A DNA stretch of 64,000 nucleotides from Cinclus cinclus (lineage: Eukaryota; Chordata; Aves; Passeriformes; Cinclidae). The stretch covers positions 10,842,347 through 10,906,346 of the forward strand of contig NC_085047.1 of NCBI RefSeq assembly GCF_963662255.1. Reading direction: 5' to 3'. The first letter of the stretch is position 1, and each line of letters begins with the position of its first letter. The notes under the pieces were generated by a model, which made no database searches, was not told the origin of the DNA, and saw nothing but the letters and a program-made list of their open reading frames with translations. This document shows, piece after piece, positions 51,685-63,299 of the stretch. Position numbers and translations under genes: made by a program.

Positions 51685-54600
51685 TCCTCAGTACTGAACT
51701 AAAGTATCAGTACTGAACACTAATGATGGCATTATGATCAAAAATATAATTCCACCAACTTTCCGTATTTCTCAGGGATCTAACATGAGGAAACCCTCAT
51801 GAGCTGGCCAAGAACAATTACAGGGACTGGAGCTGTAAAGACCACTGCACAGCAGCAGCTCTTCCAAGCCAGTGATCACTTTCAGTCTCTTTCCTAACCA
51901 AGTACAATAAAGTCCTTTCTATCCTGAAGCAAGTGTCTCTCATAGCCAAGTATGTCTGTACACATATCTAAGCACTTCCTGCCCAAACAAGTCCATTTTT
52001 AATTCCTTGCTTTAGAAAGCTATTAAAACCTGGCTTTTAGCAGTCCAGGTCAGCTGCAACACACTCACAGCTCGGACCAGAACACAGGGTGTGCACCCAT
52101 CCCTGGTTCCACCAGTGAAGAGGCAGAACTGCAGCAGCCTGTGCCAGCAGCAGGGCAGTGAAGGAACTGATGCTGCAGCACCAAGTGAATCCAGAAAGCT
52201 TTTTTTGCACGTGCTGAACTGCTCAGTGGTGCCCAGCCTCTGGAATGCTGAATTACACCAAGCCCGACAGCCTGCTCTGCAAGTCTCCTGAGTAACTAGA
52301 ACTAAGCCTAGGTGCACAAAGGTGTTTGCTCCCCCTCAGTAATCAATACTAGCGTTTTTCCTGATGAGTTTGCACAAACTCAAATCCTAGCTTCAAAAAC
52401 TGGGAGTTTCCAAACTGACCAAGCTCAGTCAATAACTTGGTGCCTATACCTACTCATTTGTAGAACCTGCAGACACCTGCCACACTCCGCTCTCTTTGCC
52501 AGAGTGAGAGAAAATGGATCAAGAAGTTGCCAGTGGCTTAAACATCTGAGTCTGGGAGGGGGGAGACATCCCAAACCTTCTAACTGCCAAGAGTCAGTGC
52601 CACCTATGGTTGATGTTTCAGATACAAAGACCCAAATGAACAAAAAAATGTGTTTGGAACTTTTAGCAAGGTTTTATAAATTACTTCAGGATAACAGTTT
52701 AGACAAAAAAGCTACTAAAAATTTTAATTTTATGATCCATTCTAGATCACTTACCACTGTTGCACGAGGTAAGGTGGTAGTATCAAAACCAGGTCCAAAT
52801 TTTTTGTATGATTTTACAACAAAAATATCTTAAAACGACCAAAAGTTTGAAGCTCAGCTTTCTATTTTCTTATCTACCATGCTTGTCTACTCAAGCAAAA
52901 TTCATCTCATTTTTACTAACAGCTCCATTTCAGCTGTTCAGCCTGGCTCTGCTGCTGCAGATGCTTTGTCCAGTGGTCAGGAAAAAGATGCCAGAGAGTA
53001 TTTCATCAGGCCTTACACAATCCTCCCCCATCACCCCACAAACTATCAGCAATGGACTATATTTTCTTGGAAAGTTAACCAACACAATAGACACAAGAAT
53101 TCCCTCCAGAGGTTTCGCAGCAGTCTCAGTTCAGTACACAAGGCCATTAATTAATTACACAACTGCCTTTAGCACGAGGAGGATTCTGGTAGTGACAGCA
53201 CTGGTTGAGTTAAGACTGCCTTCAGTATCTGCACCGAAAATCTATTCACTTGAAGTTATGCAACACCTCCACTTCCTCTCTTCTTTATTATGGTAGAGCA
53301 TAGTAACAGAAAGAAAAGGGGTGGAGATGGGGAACAAACATTTCACAATCTCAAGCAGGGCACAGCTACCTTTCAAAAACAGATCTAATCTGGAATTCAC
53401 CTCTAAAATCTGCCTAAATTGACAATAACACTCAAGCATCAACTCTTACTTAAGATTAAGTATTTCTAGAGGAAAAGCTGTGTAATACAGATAACCAAGG
53501 CTGGAATCAACTGCATACTTCCAATATAAACAAGAATTGTTTTTAAAATCTGATGTATTTGGTTGGGGGTGTATTTGGTGTTGGGTTTTCTTTCTCATTG
53601 GGTGTCTTCTCCATCACCGCACTCATGGTACAGCAGTCTACCCGAGGTCAAATGTATTCCAAAATTCTCATCATTCTAATGTCACCAGTCATACTCCATC
53701 AGTAAAGTTGCCAGTAGAAGTTTTAATTCGGTAAACATCCTTCTATTTTCCATTTTAAAAAGATAAATAAAAATAAACCAACAACCCCCCCCTCCCAAAC
53801 ACACAAAGACCAGGGAAAATCACAGGCTACCCAAGCTGATATATTCCATGGCACTAAGAAAATAAAGACAAAATGAAAAATAGCACATCAGTCCTCTTTT
53901 AACTATGATCTGAAGAGTCTACCTCCTATCTCTCAAGATACAGTGAGAACTGCCAAAAAAACAAAATGAAACAAAACCTCCACAATTCTCAAAATTGGCT
54001 CTTCTCAACAGAGGAATTATAAGAAGTCCCAAAGCAGCCACAGCAATCTTGACTGGTAAAATGTTTTCAAGGACTTGGATTTAATCACATGTCATTTTCT
54101 TTTCCTCTGATCATTTATTTAAAGTCATAGGTTGAATTATTTATGGACAAAAGTTAATTGCATTGAAAGGCATTATTGCCCTGTATTTATCTAACACCCT
54201 CCTCAGAACTCAAACTCCTGTCACTAACTGGTTAAAATCTACAAAACATGAATACAGAATTTGAGATAAGAATTAACCATTTCTATAGCATTACTGAAAT
54301 TCTCTTCCAAAACCTGGTTAAATATGATGAAGTCCCTGGATCCTCCCATCTGCTGTGTAAGTTGTGCAACTGTTTCTACCAACTTTTCTTTTTGCTATAA
54401 CATGCATTTGTGTTAAGAGAAAGTAATCCGGGGAAAGAATAACTTATTAATAAAAATACTTGGTTTGAATAAATAAGTTTTCTAATAAAATTAGTTGCAA
54501 CTAAAGTCATCATATTTGAGTCCAAACACTCGCATCACAGAGTTTCCCAAATTCAAAAATTTTGTTAGCTGTCAAGGGATCTCAAGGATCAACAACTTGC

Positions 54601-55277
54601 ACCTATCAGGTTGCATTCACACTCTTTTCAAAGTGTAAAATGGAAGCTCAAGGGTACACTCACAAATATATTCCACATCCATAAAGTGTTAATCTTAAGT
54701 CAGCAAGGCCATATGACAGAAGTAACTATTACAGTGCATGACTGCTACTCAGTACACAGCTTTTTCCAAGTCCCTCATTTCCTTAAAGCAAATCATTTAC
54801 TTGTCACCTACCAGGACAAAGAGTAGAGAGAGGATTTCACAAATACCTCTGTGGCTTGTGCGTGGTGATAACACACCAGGAAATATGGATTTTCATTTTC
54901 TCATCAAGTTATTAGATTAGGTTTACACTCAGATTTAAATGCCCAGGAGGAGTCTGCCACCTGTCCTAAACTTAATTAGTCAGGAATGTCTGCATGAGAA
55001 GAGCAGATACTTCAGATGTTTTGGAGTGACCACAAGCAAACATCCAAATAATCAGCAACACAATTTCAGTGATGCCAAGAACGAAGCACTAAGCACAGCC
55101 CTCTGTGCAACAGCCTGAATTTTATTAATGGAGTGCTTCATACTCCCCACACAACTGACATCAGCTGAGCATCTGTAAAATCAGACAATCAACTATGTGA
55201 AGTCTACAACTGGGTTAAGAAACTATGAGATCTAGATTTCCCATTAAAATATGGGTGCATATTTACACATTACTAAA

Positions 55278-55302
55278 GGGGGGGGGGGGGGGTGTGTGTG
55301 TG
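55278..55302. repeat. Poly(G) followed by TG repeat
   Basis: Fifteen G residues followed by five TG units, then a short GA run. Confidence 0.95.
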
Positions 55303-56099
55303 AGAGATGAAGACTCAAATCCTCTAAGACTTTTCCTCAGCTTTGTTCTTGTGCTGTTCATCACAGCAGCACAAATCCAAGATTTGCAGGTTTTTGTACC
55401 TCCCCTAACCCCCTCACATACACAGAGGACCATCACAGCACATTAACAACTAGGAAAAAACAACACATTTTCATTTAAAGAGGTAAACACATCCATGTTC
55501 CAGTATATTACACATTAATCATCTTGCAAAAAGCTAAACCCAAACCCCCTCAAAACATTAATTACAATTTTATCTGTGTAGGTACGCAGCAACTACTGAC
55601 ACTGATGAGAGCAACTGAATAGAATACAGAGAATTCAGTTAATCATCTCCTTACGTTGCCATTGGCACAGAAATTTGTCTCGTTAGCAGGGGCTACTTAG
55701 TTTGCTGTAGTAAACAAAGCTGCCGATACGACAGCCTCACACACTTTTCATTCATTCACGTATTTTTCTTTCCTTAGACTTCTAGCATGTGCCACAGAAG
55801 AGCCGAATGTTCAACATTCCTGGAGTGTCACAATATGTAATACAATAAAACAGATTACAACCATACCTTTCTTTCACAGCAGTGGTGCCAAGCACAGGTA
55901 CACCGTAGCAATCAATTTGTTCTGCAGACAGTAAGGCTTTCATAGAATACTAATGCAAAATCTCTTTTTCTTTCTCCTTCGACTTGACTCCCCAATGCCT
56001 GGGTCCCGACCAATACAAGGAGGAGGGCAGAACGTCTTCTGCTGAGATAACCACAACTACTAATCAAGTATACGTGTACAAGGGCACAGGATTAAACCT

Positions 56100-56470
56100 C
56101 CACCGGGCTTGACTCGGGCACCGACAGCAGCTCAACACATGCACAGCAAGGTCAGAATTAAACACACGCACACGCACGCGCATCTACTGGAGCCAACTAA
56201 TTTATCACACTTTACCACTGACGGCTTTTTACCTCGGGGGAGTAAAATTACATCCTGGGGAACACGGACGAGGTTCAGACACAACAGTTTCCCACAACAA
56301 ATCACATCTCCCGGAGAAGGGAACCGGGCTCAGAGGTGAACGCTCCTCTCCCTGGCTTCTCAGGAACTCCGTGCACGCCACGCTGTCCGTGTGCCTGTGC
56401 GTGTGTCCGTGCGCAGGTGAGGGCACACCCGTGTCACGCATACCACCGGGCACTGGCTAAACCACAAAGT
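56100..56470. promoter_or_regulatory. Weaker CpG-rich patch, possible alternative promoter
   Basis: About 25 CpGs lie in roughly 370 bases, including an ACGC/CACG-rich stretch at 56,161-56,185 and a GTGC/CGTG-rich stretch near 56,390-56,415. A plus-strand donor-like CAG|GTGAGG has its GT at 56,417. Mammalian NRIP1 uses several untranslated first exons, so a second start here is plausible, but part of the CpG count comes from the alternating CA/CG repeats. Confidence 0.3.
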
Positions 56471-57354
56471 TCAAAAAGAGGCACTAACTCCCCTCGAGAC
56501 TGCTCTCTTTCTGATTATATTTATCTTTACCTCTTCACATAATCAATCTATCAAGTCTAATTACTCCAGAAGAAAGCATTTTATTATTGTCTAACACAGC
56601 TAATGTCAAACAAGCTGTTCATTTACCTTGAAGTTTATTAGCATAGAAATGCAACATGAAGATGCTCTCAAAACATTGTCACTTGTATTCACAACATTTT
56701 CGAAAACCCACTTAGCAGGTTTTTATTGCCTGGCGTAGTTGGAGATGGGTTTAGTTCTTAGAATAGGCAAGGTATTATCCTAACCGTATTGCCCATGAGC
56801 TGACATAAATTGGAGTTTTTCTTTAAACATCCAGTTTGTATTTAACTTTTCTCTTTGGTTCTCTTTCAGTAAACTTTTCCCACCTTCCAGTCAGCTGTAC
56901 ATATGTGGATACACGTGTTTATTCGCAGAGGTTCATACATCTGCCTTTCAAGGAGTAAAAAGTGAAACATTTCCAAGCAGGGATTTCTTTTTCCCAATCC
57001 TTAAGTTCTGCCCGGTCATGCATCCTTCCTGGCATTTTCCTCCCAGTACAACTAGATACACATTTTACCAAAAACATCACGATGAACCCCACTATCTATC
57101 ATCGCCGGGGTTTAGCAATCACTGCTTTTGCACATGACGTGAATTGAGAAGAAAACACCGCACGAATGCTCCCCGAAACAACGCCTGGCACTTCACCTAG
57201 GACAAATTAACAAAACACTCTTGAAATATCAGGCTTTGCAGAGGCACCAGCAAAAAAGCGTCGCTAATCGATAGGGATGAGTTTGTCCTTGACACGCTGA
57301 CCGTGTCACCGGGCTGTTGCCGTGTGATATCATGTCATTTCCCCACCTGGCTCA

Positions 57355-57438
57355 TGACCTTGTCCTTTAAATGACCCAAAGCTTCCCTCAAGTAGCAGGA
57401 GGCCCCTCCCCGCTGCCTCAGCAAGGTCGAACGGGTCA
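57355..57438. promoter_or_regulatory. Cluster of nuclear receptor half-sites
   Basis: TGACCTTGTC at 57,355-57,364 reads ACAAGGTCA on the minus strand, an ERR/NR5A-like extended half-site. TGACCC follows at 57,372-57,377. At 57,424-57,438, AGGTCG and GGGTCA form an imperfect direct repeat with three-base spacing, the geometry used by VDR/RXR. They lie about 2.4 kb from the CpG island on the NRIP1 side. No binding is shown by sequence alone. Confidence 0.3.
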
Positions 57439-57861
57439 GCGTGTCCTCATCTATAATCCAGCACCATTTGTCAGCAGGGAGGCTGGAGGAGGCAGGCTTG
57501 CTACAAGGGGAGAATGCCCAATTAGGCAGCTGTCACACAAAGCATAGGCTGCAAAATTATCCCCTGTCAAAAGAAAGAGCAGCTGCGGGTGCCAATTACA
57601 GCAACCTTTCAACCCTTTAGGTACTGGAAACTACACAGAAGTAAATGAAGTACAATTAGCGATAACAAATCGATGAATTAGGACAGTAAATTAGAAATTA
57701 CTAGCAGGTGAGCTTAGGTCTCCCATAATATTAAGGGCACAGCACACCCCGGGCAAGGGCAGGAATATACAGATTTCACAGAGCACATCAGTTTTGTCTC
57801 ATCCGTGCCTTCCTTTTCTTCTCACAAGCCTCGCCTGAGCCAGATGGTGCAGGGAAAGGGG

Positions 57862-57892
57862 AAAAAAAAACAACAAACAAACAAAAAAAAAA
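57862..57892. repeat. A-rich CAA/CAAA tract
   Basis: A runs joined by CAACAAACAAAC-type sequence. Confidence 0.85.
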
Positions 57893-58059
57893 CCCCAAAG
57901 AAGTTGTAGCACCCTATCTTCCCTCTTTATCCTGGCAAATGCAGTTTCCTCCTTTTTCAGGAGGTTCTCAGAGCCAGCACAATCTCTTTCTAGTAAGCAC
58001 GCTCTAAAATCTGACATTTACTGCACCACAGGTTCCAGTTGAACAAGGTTTACCCCAGG

Positions 58060-58106
58060 AAAAAACAAAACAAAACAAGAATAAAAACAACCAGAAAAAA
58101 AAAAAA
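58060..58106. repeat. A-rich CAAAA tract
   Basis: Repeated AAAAC units followed by a run of twelve A residues. Confidence 0.85.
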
Positions 58107-59390
58107 CCCAGTAAATTTTATTTCAGTTACTCTTGAAATACTTAAATCTGAGTTAAGTGCTAGACTTTTGATGACAGGGGAAGACTAATTTCTCCACATT
58201 TCAGTTCTCAGGCAAATCATGCAGTGGCATCTCTGAGCAGACACAGAGCCCAAACTTTGCAAAGTTTCTACTCCATGATTTTTATTTTTTTTTCCTTTTT
58301 TGCCCTTAGTGAACAACTCACAAGGGTTTTTTAGCCCTCACTATTTTATTAAGCAGACAAGCTGGAAAGTTACTGTGTGCTGGCACCAAAAGGCAAGTCC
58401 TAGAGACCACAGTAAAACCAGATTCTCCCCTGGTGCATCAGGTCAATCTTTTTAACAGAAGAGTGCTACCCGTGGATACTTGGGGCTCTGCATGCCCAAG
58501 ACAAACACTGAAAGGTGGTCACCTTACCAGCCCCTGGCATTTACGGAATAAGAGGCTTAAAAAGCAGAATAAGGAAAAGAATAACAGGAGTATAGGCTTA
58601 AAAGTAGGAATAATTAACATACAGCCCCATCAAACCATGGTTGAGACAGTGGTACCAACACCTTTTTATTTAGGTGCTTGGATTCAAAGTGACAAGCAAA
58701 TGTGAAGAACAAAATTCTTATTCCAATATGCCATTTCCTCTTCCCAGCAAGCTCACAGTCATTTCAAACTAAGTGAAAATGCAATTTCTTGTCAATTCTC
58801 CCATTTCTCATTCCCTAATCCCAAAGTCACCTTTAGTATGTTCTTATGTCTCGCAACTATGCTGAGCACTGAGGACAGGAGTCCAGAATCCTCCCAGAGG
58901 CAGGTCTGAATAATACCTGTATACTTGCACTATTTCATACATGTACTCACACATGCATGCATATGTCTGTGCTAATACATTAATCAAAATATGAGATGGA
59001 GCAGAAATTAAGCCACCGATCTCCAACAAGCTATTTCCTATAGCCATCTCTTGATCTTTTGCCAGTGAGTATTCCACTGTTTAATAAAAAAAAAAAAAAT
59101 CATCTTGCTGCTGTAACTCTGACAAGAGACAGGATAATAAAACACTAACTATAAATAGATGCAAAAAATGCTCATTTAACAGCAGTTGCAATAATGCTCA
59201 TCAAGTTTGACATTTCTTTTTGAGTAGCATGTGGAAACCATAGAGTACTGAAAGAGTTAATGCGTTTAGAATTCAGTTTCCATCATACTTGGGTGACTAT
59301 CTCTTTAAATAATTTAAATCCTCTCCATCAACTACAAAGCTGTTTTGAAGCCATTTAGCTTTGTTCTTTACATGTGTTCTAATTAAGAAA

Positions 59391-59617
59391 TGACCTTGTC
59401 ATCACACACACCAGAAATCCTGGATTATTTCCTGCAGCAAAAATCTACGAAACCAAAAAAGAAAAAAAAAAAGAAAAAGAAAAAAAATATATATATACTT
59501 TTTCCTTCAGTGAGGAACTGAGGAAGTTGTTGGTTGGCTGAATGCTGAGGCAGTTTCACCGCATAATTTTTGTGTGTGTGTTGCTGAATGTCACAGGGCG
59601 GGTTAGTGTGACCTTGA
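59391..59617 (-). promoter_or_regulatory. Two ERR/NR5A-type extended half-sites near the promoter candidate
   Basis: TGACCTTGTC at 59,391-59,400 repeats the decamer seen at 57,355. TGACCTTGA at 59,609-59,617 is, on the minus strand, the exact extended half-site TCAAGGTCA preferred by oestrogen-related receptors and NR5A proteins. The second lies about 200 bases from the CpG island, on the side that would be inside the NRIP1 transcript. Confidence 0.4.
59455..59497. repeat. A-rich tract with TA tail
   Basis: A runs interrupted by G, ending in four or five TA units, about 320 bases from the CpG island. Confidence 0.9.
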
Positions 59618-59819
59618 GCTGCATCAGCAGCACAGCAAGGGTCGAGATGCCTGCAGGCGCCCTTGTACTGGATTTGCACGACAAAAACCTTCAAACTGGC
59701 TGAAGGACATCTTAAATCTCTTCAAAGGTTTTCCCGAACTAATCTGGGCTGCTCTTAGCCGGATCTGTGCCAGTGTGAGAGGCAAAATTAAAAACAAGGT
59801 CTTTGACAGGATGTTGTCT

Positions 59820-60065
59820 CCTCTTAACCCTTGCGGTGCGGGCGCGCTGGAGGGGCGCTCCGGAGCGCACCGGGGGAGGCTCGACCAGCAGCAATTCTTT
59901 CATAACCAAATTATGTAAGGCATCGTTCACCCGGAGCGGGGCTCTTCCTCCCGCCGAGCACCCGGACGGCTCCCGGGAACCGCCAGCCCATCCCTCGCCT
60001 CCCCCGCTGCTGGCAATGCCATTTCCCCGCACGAACGGAGGTGCCGCTCCGTGCCTCCGCTGATA
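59820..60065. promoter_or_regulatory. CpG island, best candidate for the NRIP1 promoter
   Basis: I count about 26 CpG dinucleotides in roughly 240 bases, in a window that is otherwise CpG-poor. CpG islands mark most vertebrate gene starts, and this one lies about 27.5 kb upstream of the NRIP1 start codon on the correct side. A strong splice donor on the plus strand follows at 60,122, so the island may also start a divergent transcript. No TATA box was assigned and the first exon on the minus strand could not be delimited. Confidence 0.6.
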
Positions 60066-60121
60066 TCCCAGGTGGAGATGCTTCTTCCAGGTGGAAGCGT
60101 ATTGTGTATGCTAAGGCCGGG

Positions 60122-60130
60122 CAGGTAAGG
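60122..60130 (+). promoter_or_regulatory. Consensus splice donor on the plus strand beside the CpG island
   Basis: The sequence CAG|GTAAGG, close to the ideal vertebrate 5' splice site, has its GT at 60,125-60,126, about 60 bases beyond the CpG island. It could end the first exon of a divergent non-coding RNA transcribed away from NRIP1. One donor alone does not prove a transcript. Confidence 0.3.
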
Positions 60131-62929
60131 AGGAGGAGGGTGTCAGGAACATGCAGAGGGGTTGCTGTGGCAGGCATCAGACGTGTTTTTAGGAGAAGAA
60201 ATTAAAAAGTGACCTCTTCTCATGCTAACCTGTGATCTCCTTCTCAGTCATCCCGAGCCAAGCAGGAAGCAGAGCAGGGGGGATTAACATGTGGCAGGTC
60301 TACCAAGAGTTGGAGAGCATGACTGTACGGACAGGGGAGACAAAAACAAGTAAACCAACTCTCCAGCTTGCCTGTGACTGCTCATCACCCCACGAGCGAC
60401 ACAGGCAGAGATAACCTCCAGGAAAGGCCCTAGGAACACATGGTTACTCCACGAAACCACAAGTGTACCCAATGGATTGAGCAGCTTTATTCAAACACAA
60501 CCACGGGCACGTCGAGGGGATGGGTGCTTCCTTCTCAAGCGTATTTGCACACAGAACCACCAACTCCACCTCCAGTACAATTTTGCCAAGTAGAAGAACG
60601 CTCGGATAGAAAGTAACATGGATCCCTGCATCTGAATGTGGAGAAAAAGGCATCACCACGTTCTCCCCATCTGTTTGAGTGGTGGGATGTTCCTGGTTAG
60701 ATTAAACTGTCAGCTTCTACGGGGGGGGGGGGGGGGAATAAATACAAATGGGTTAAAATAACCTCCGCTTAATCAAAAGGAGCCAGCATCACATCACGCT
60801 TCAGAGCTACCTTTTACTGCTTCTAGGATATACACCGGGCAACTCCTTGAGGAGAAAAGGAAGGAGTCACTCGCACCAGCAGAGGGTGTTGTGATTCTTC
60901 TCTGCTTGAGCACGGAAAGCCTCCTTTAATCTGGTTCTGTACAGTCATTTTCTAGGCACTACAGCCTGGTACACGGTAACAAAACACATTTTATTTTACT
61001 GAAGAAGGACACTGCTCCGGCAGTTATGTCACAACTGCTGTAACACTACCCTTCACCTACCACTAAAATAGATTCACGCCCTCACTCCCAAGAACCACAG
61101 CTCCTCTCACAAAACACCCTCCTTGTTAGAAGGCTTCAACAATTTTAAGCATTAGTTTTTTAGTAACATCAGTGATGGCGCCTTCTACATTAGCAGAGGA
61201 GGAACTCGAACCATACAGATGCTCTTCTAAGGTTTCCAAGGCATTTCTTACACCTGGACAGAAAGCCACAGTGTTCCCACTGCACCTGGCTGTCAGAAGA
61301 ACCCCTGCGATTACTCAGAGCAGTCCCAGGGACTGTTCTGTGCCAGAGAACCCCAAATCTGCTCTGGAGCCCCAAGGAAGCAGGAGGCTGGGGACTGCAC
61401 ACACCTCGTGTGCCTTCTCCAACACATCACAGACCCTGTCAAATGGAGACTGACCAGACTCACACATGAGGATTCACTGCTCTTCCTGCACAAAGGTGTT
61501 CTTTCTGCAGCCTTTCAGTGACAGGATACCATACAGGCACCCAACTGTGGGGGGAGGGGGGTTAAAAAAGAAAAAAAATAAAGTCTAACCACTCAGTCTG
61601 TTACACAATACTGCATCCTATGCTGTGCTTCCTAGAAAACTTCCCAGTTTACCTCAATTACCAGGAAGATGGATAAGAAGAGACCAATAGATGCAGCTCC
61701 CATGGTACAAGTTAGCCTAGCAGAAAATACTCAAACAAATTTCCATGGTATGGCCATACAACACTCGTGATTTCTTAAGTTTCTCCAACGTGTTAACAAG
61801 ATAAAAATGTATTATTTTTTTTCCAAACACCAAGTGTTGTGAAAACCCCCCAAACAGAAACAAAGAACTCCTATTGCAAAGTTCCAGCTGAGCAGGGTGA
61901 CTCAAAGACACAACAAAAGCTTTCAAGCCACACAGTTGTTGCTGCCAAGTATGGGACACATTGTGTGGCCCTGCCAAAACTAGAAGCCAAAAGCCGAAAA
62001 TACAAATTAGCAGCTTTCTTCCAACACAACAGTTGAGTGAAAACTTTCCAAATCAGGCTGTCCCTAGGAGGTTCAGACAGCAGCAGCAAGTGCAGTTACA
62101 CAGCACCAGCACATCCACACACCCAAACCACAGCCATCGTGACAATGTCCCACCTGTGGAGCTGGACAGTCACTCATTTCTGATCAAAGTGGTCTTTGTG
62201 ACTACAATTTCTCAAGGATGGCAAGCTGCAGAGAGTAAGGCTGCTCCCTGACTGTTCCTGCCACAGGGATACTCACAGCAGTACACGAGTTCTATCTATA
62301 AAGAGCAGGATGAACATTTTAAAGACCACCCAAATACAGGTTGCCCGCTCATTCTTAATTCTGCCATTTTCTAACTGTTGATTCTGAATACACAACCTTC
62401 TTATTCTTTAAACCTAAGACTTATTTTGTATACAGTGTACCTCAGTGCAGCAGAAAAAAGCAGACGCTAATATAATGTATTCTCTTTCCACTTGGACACC
62501 ATCATTAAATAAAAAATATCTGCTAAGGATGCTCCAGACAAAACCATTTTCTTGGAACCACACATCCCATCAGCATTTTCAGAAAGAGCTGAAAATCCAT
62601 ACTGTGACTGACCACGTCTCCCAACATTTCTGGCCTAACTTTGCAGCAGCACCCAAAGAAGCCCTTGGTCTACCACAAAAATGAAAACTATTACTACTAC
62701 AAAACATGAGGTATATCTACTTTGTAAGAAGCTTTATCAGCAGTGTATTCGTTTTAAGTATACTCGATATGGCTGGCCTTCTTATACGAGTATGCAATAA
62801 CTGACTTAAGCTAGTATAAAATAAATTAATATTGTAATTACTACCTGACAAGAACAGGTAAGGGCAAGAAGTACTGCATAATATATATTAAAATGATTGA
62901 ATACTGTGATCCTTTCCATATTCTCCAAA
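60131..62929. other. DNA upstream of the NRIP1 promoter candidate
   Basis: No recognised gene. Contains the poly(G) tract at 60,721 and short unrecognised frames. If the divergent donor at 60,122 is used, this would be the first intron of that transcript. Confidence 0.45.
60721..60736. repeat. Poly(G) tract
   Basis: Sixteen G residues in a row, about 660 bases beyond the CpG island. Confidence 0.95.
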
Positions 62930-63299
62930 TGGAGAGCATGTACAGAAGGGCCACAAGGATGATGGAAGGTCTGGAGGGGAAGCCTCATGGGGACTGGCTG
63001 AGGACACTTGGTCTGTTCAGCCCAGAGAAGGAGACTGAGGGGAGACCTCATTTTGGTCTTCAACATCCTCACAAGGGGAAATGGAGAGGCAGACACTGAT
63101 CTCTTCTCTCTGTGACCAGGGACAGGACCTCAAGGAACCGCTTGAAGCTGTGTCAGGGGAGGTTTAGGTTGAACATCAGGAAAACGCTTTTCACCCAGAG
63201 AGTGGCTGGGCAATGGAACAGGCTCCCCAGGGAAGTGGGCACAGCACCAAACCTGACAGAGCTCAAGAGGCTTCTGGACAACATTCTCAGGCACATACA
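62930..63299 (+). mobile_element. CR1 LINE fragment lacking its 3' terminus
   Basis: Matches the CR1 region from 'agaagggccacaaggatgat' through 'ggggagacctcat', 'ggggaggtttaggttg' and 'aatggaacaggctccccagg', ending at 'caggcacata'. The expected last 80-100 bases of the 3' end are absent. A second CR1 of another subfamily begins immediately, and no remainder of the first is visible beyond it. Confidence 0.82.

Larger units (their letters stand above)
32501..55277. other. NRIP1 upstream or intronic DNA without recognised exons
   Basis: In mammals the coding exon of NRIP1 is preceded by untranslated exons spread over tens of kilobases, so this stretch is probably intron. No protein-coding exon is recognisable. 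It contains A-rich and T/G low-complexity tracts, a CATC-type microsatellite at 43,554, a near-perfect hairpin at 45,633-45,681, a DR0 nuclear receptor-type site at 42,803-42,816 and a hydrophobic open frame at 45,083-45,346. I found no CR1 or other identifiable transposon here, which is sparse for so long a stretch. Confidence 0.5.
55303..59819. other. Probable NRIP1 5' intronic and proximal regulatory DNA
   Basis: No coding exon recognised. It includes the CpG-rich patch at 56.1-56.5 kb and the half-site clusters. A balanced, low-repeat stretch at about 57,480-57,720 has AATTA and TGTCA words of the sort found in conserved non-coding elements. Possible untranslated exons are not resolvable by eye, although a minus-strand AAG|GTAAA donor-like site exists near 56,626. 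Confidence 0.4.

Noticed and set aside
52312..53296. Two overlapping plus-strand frames of 173 and 162 codons
   Set aside because: No recognisable motif, different frames, and no exon signals that join them.
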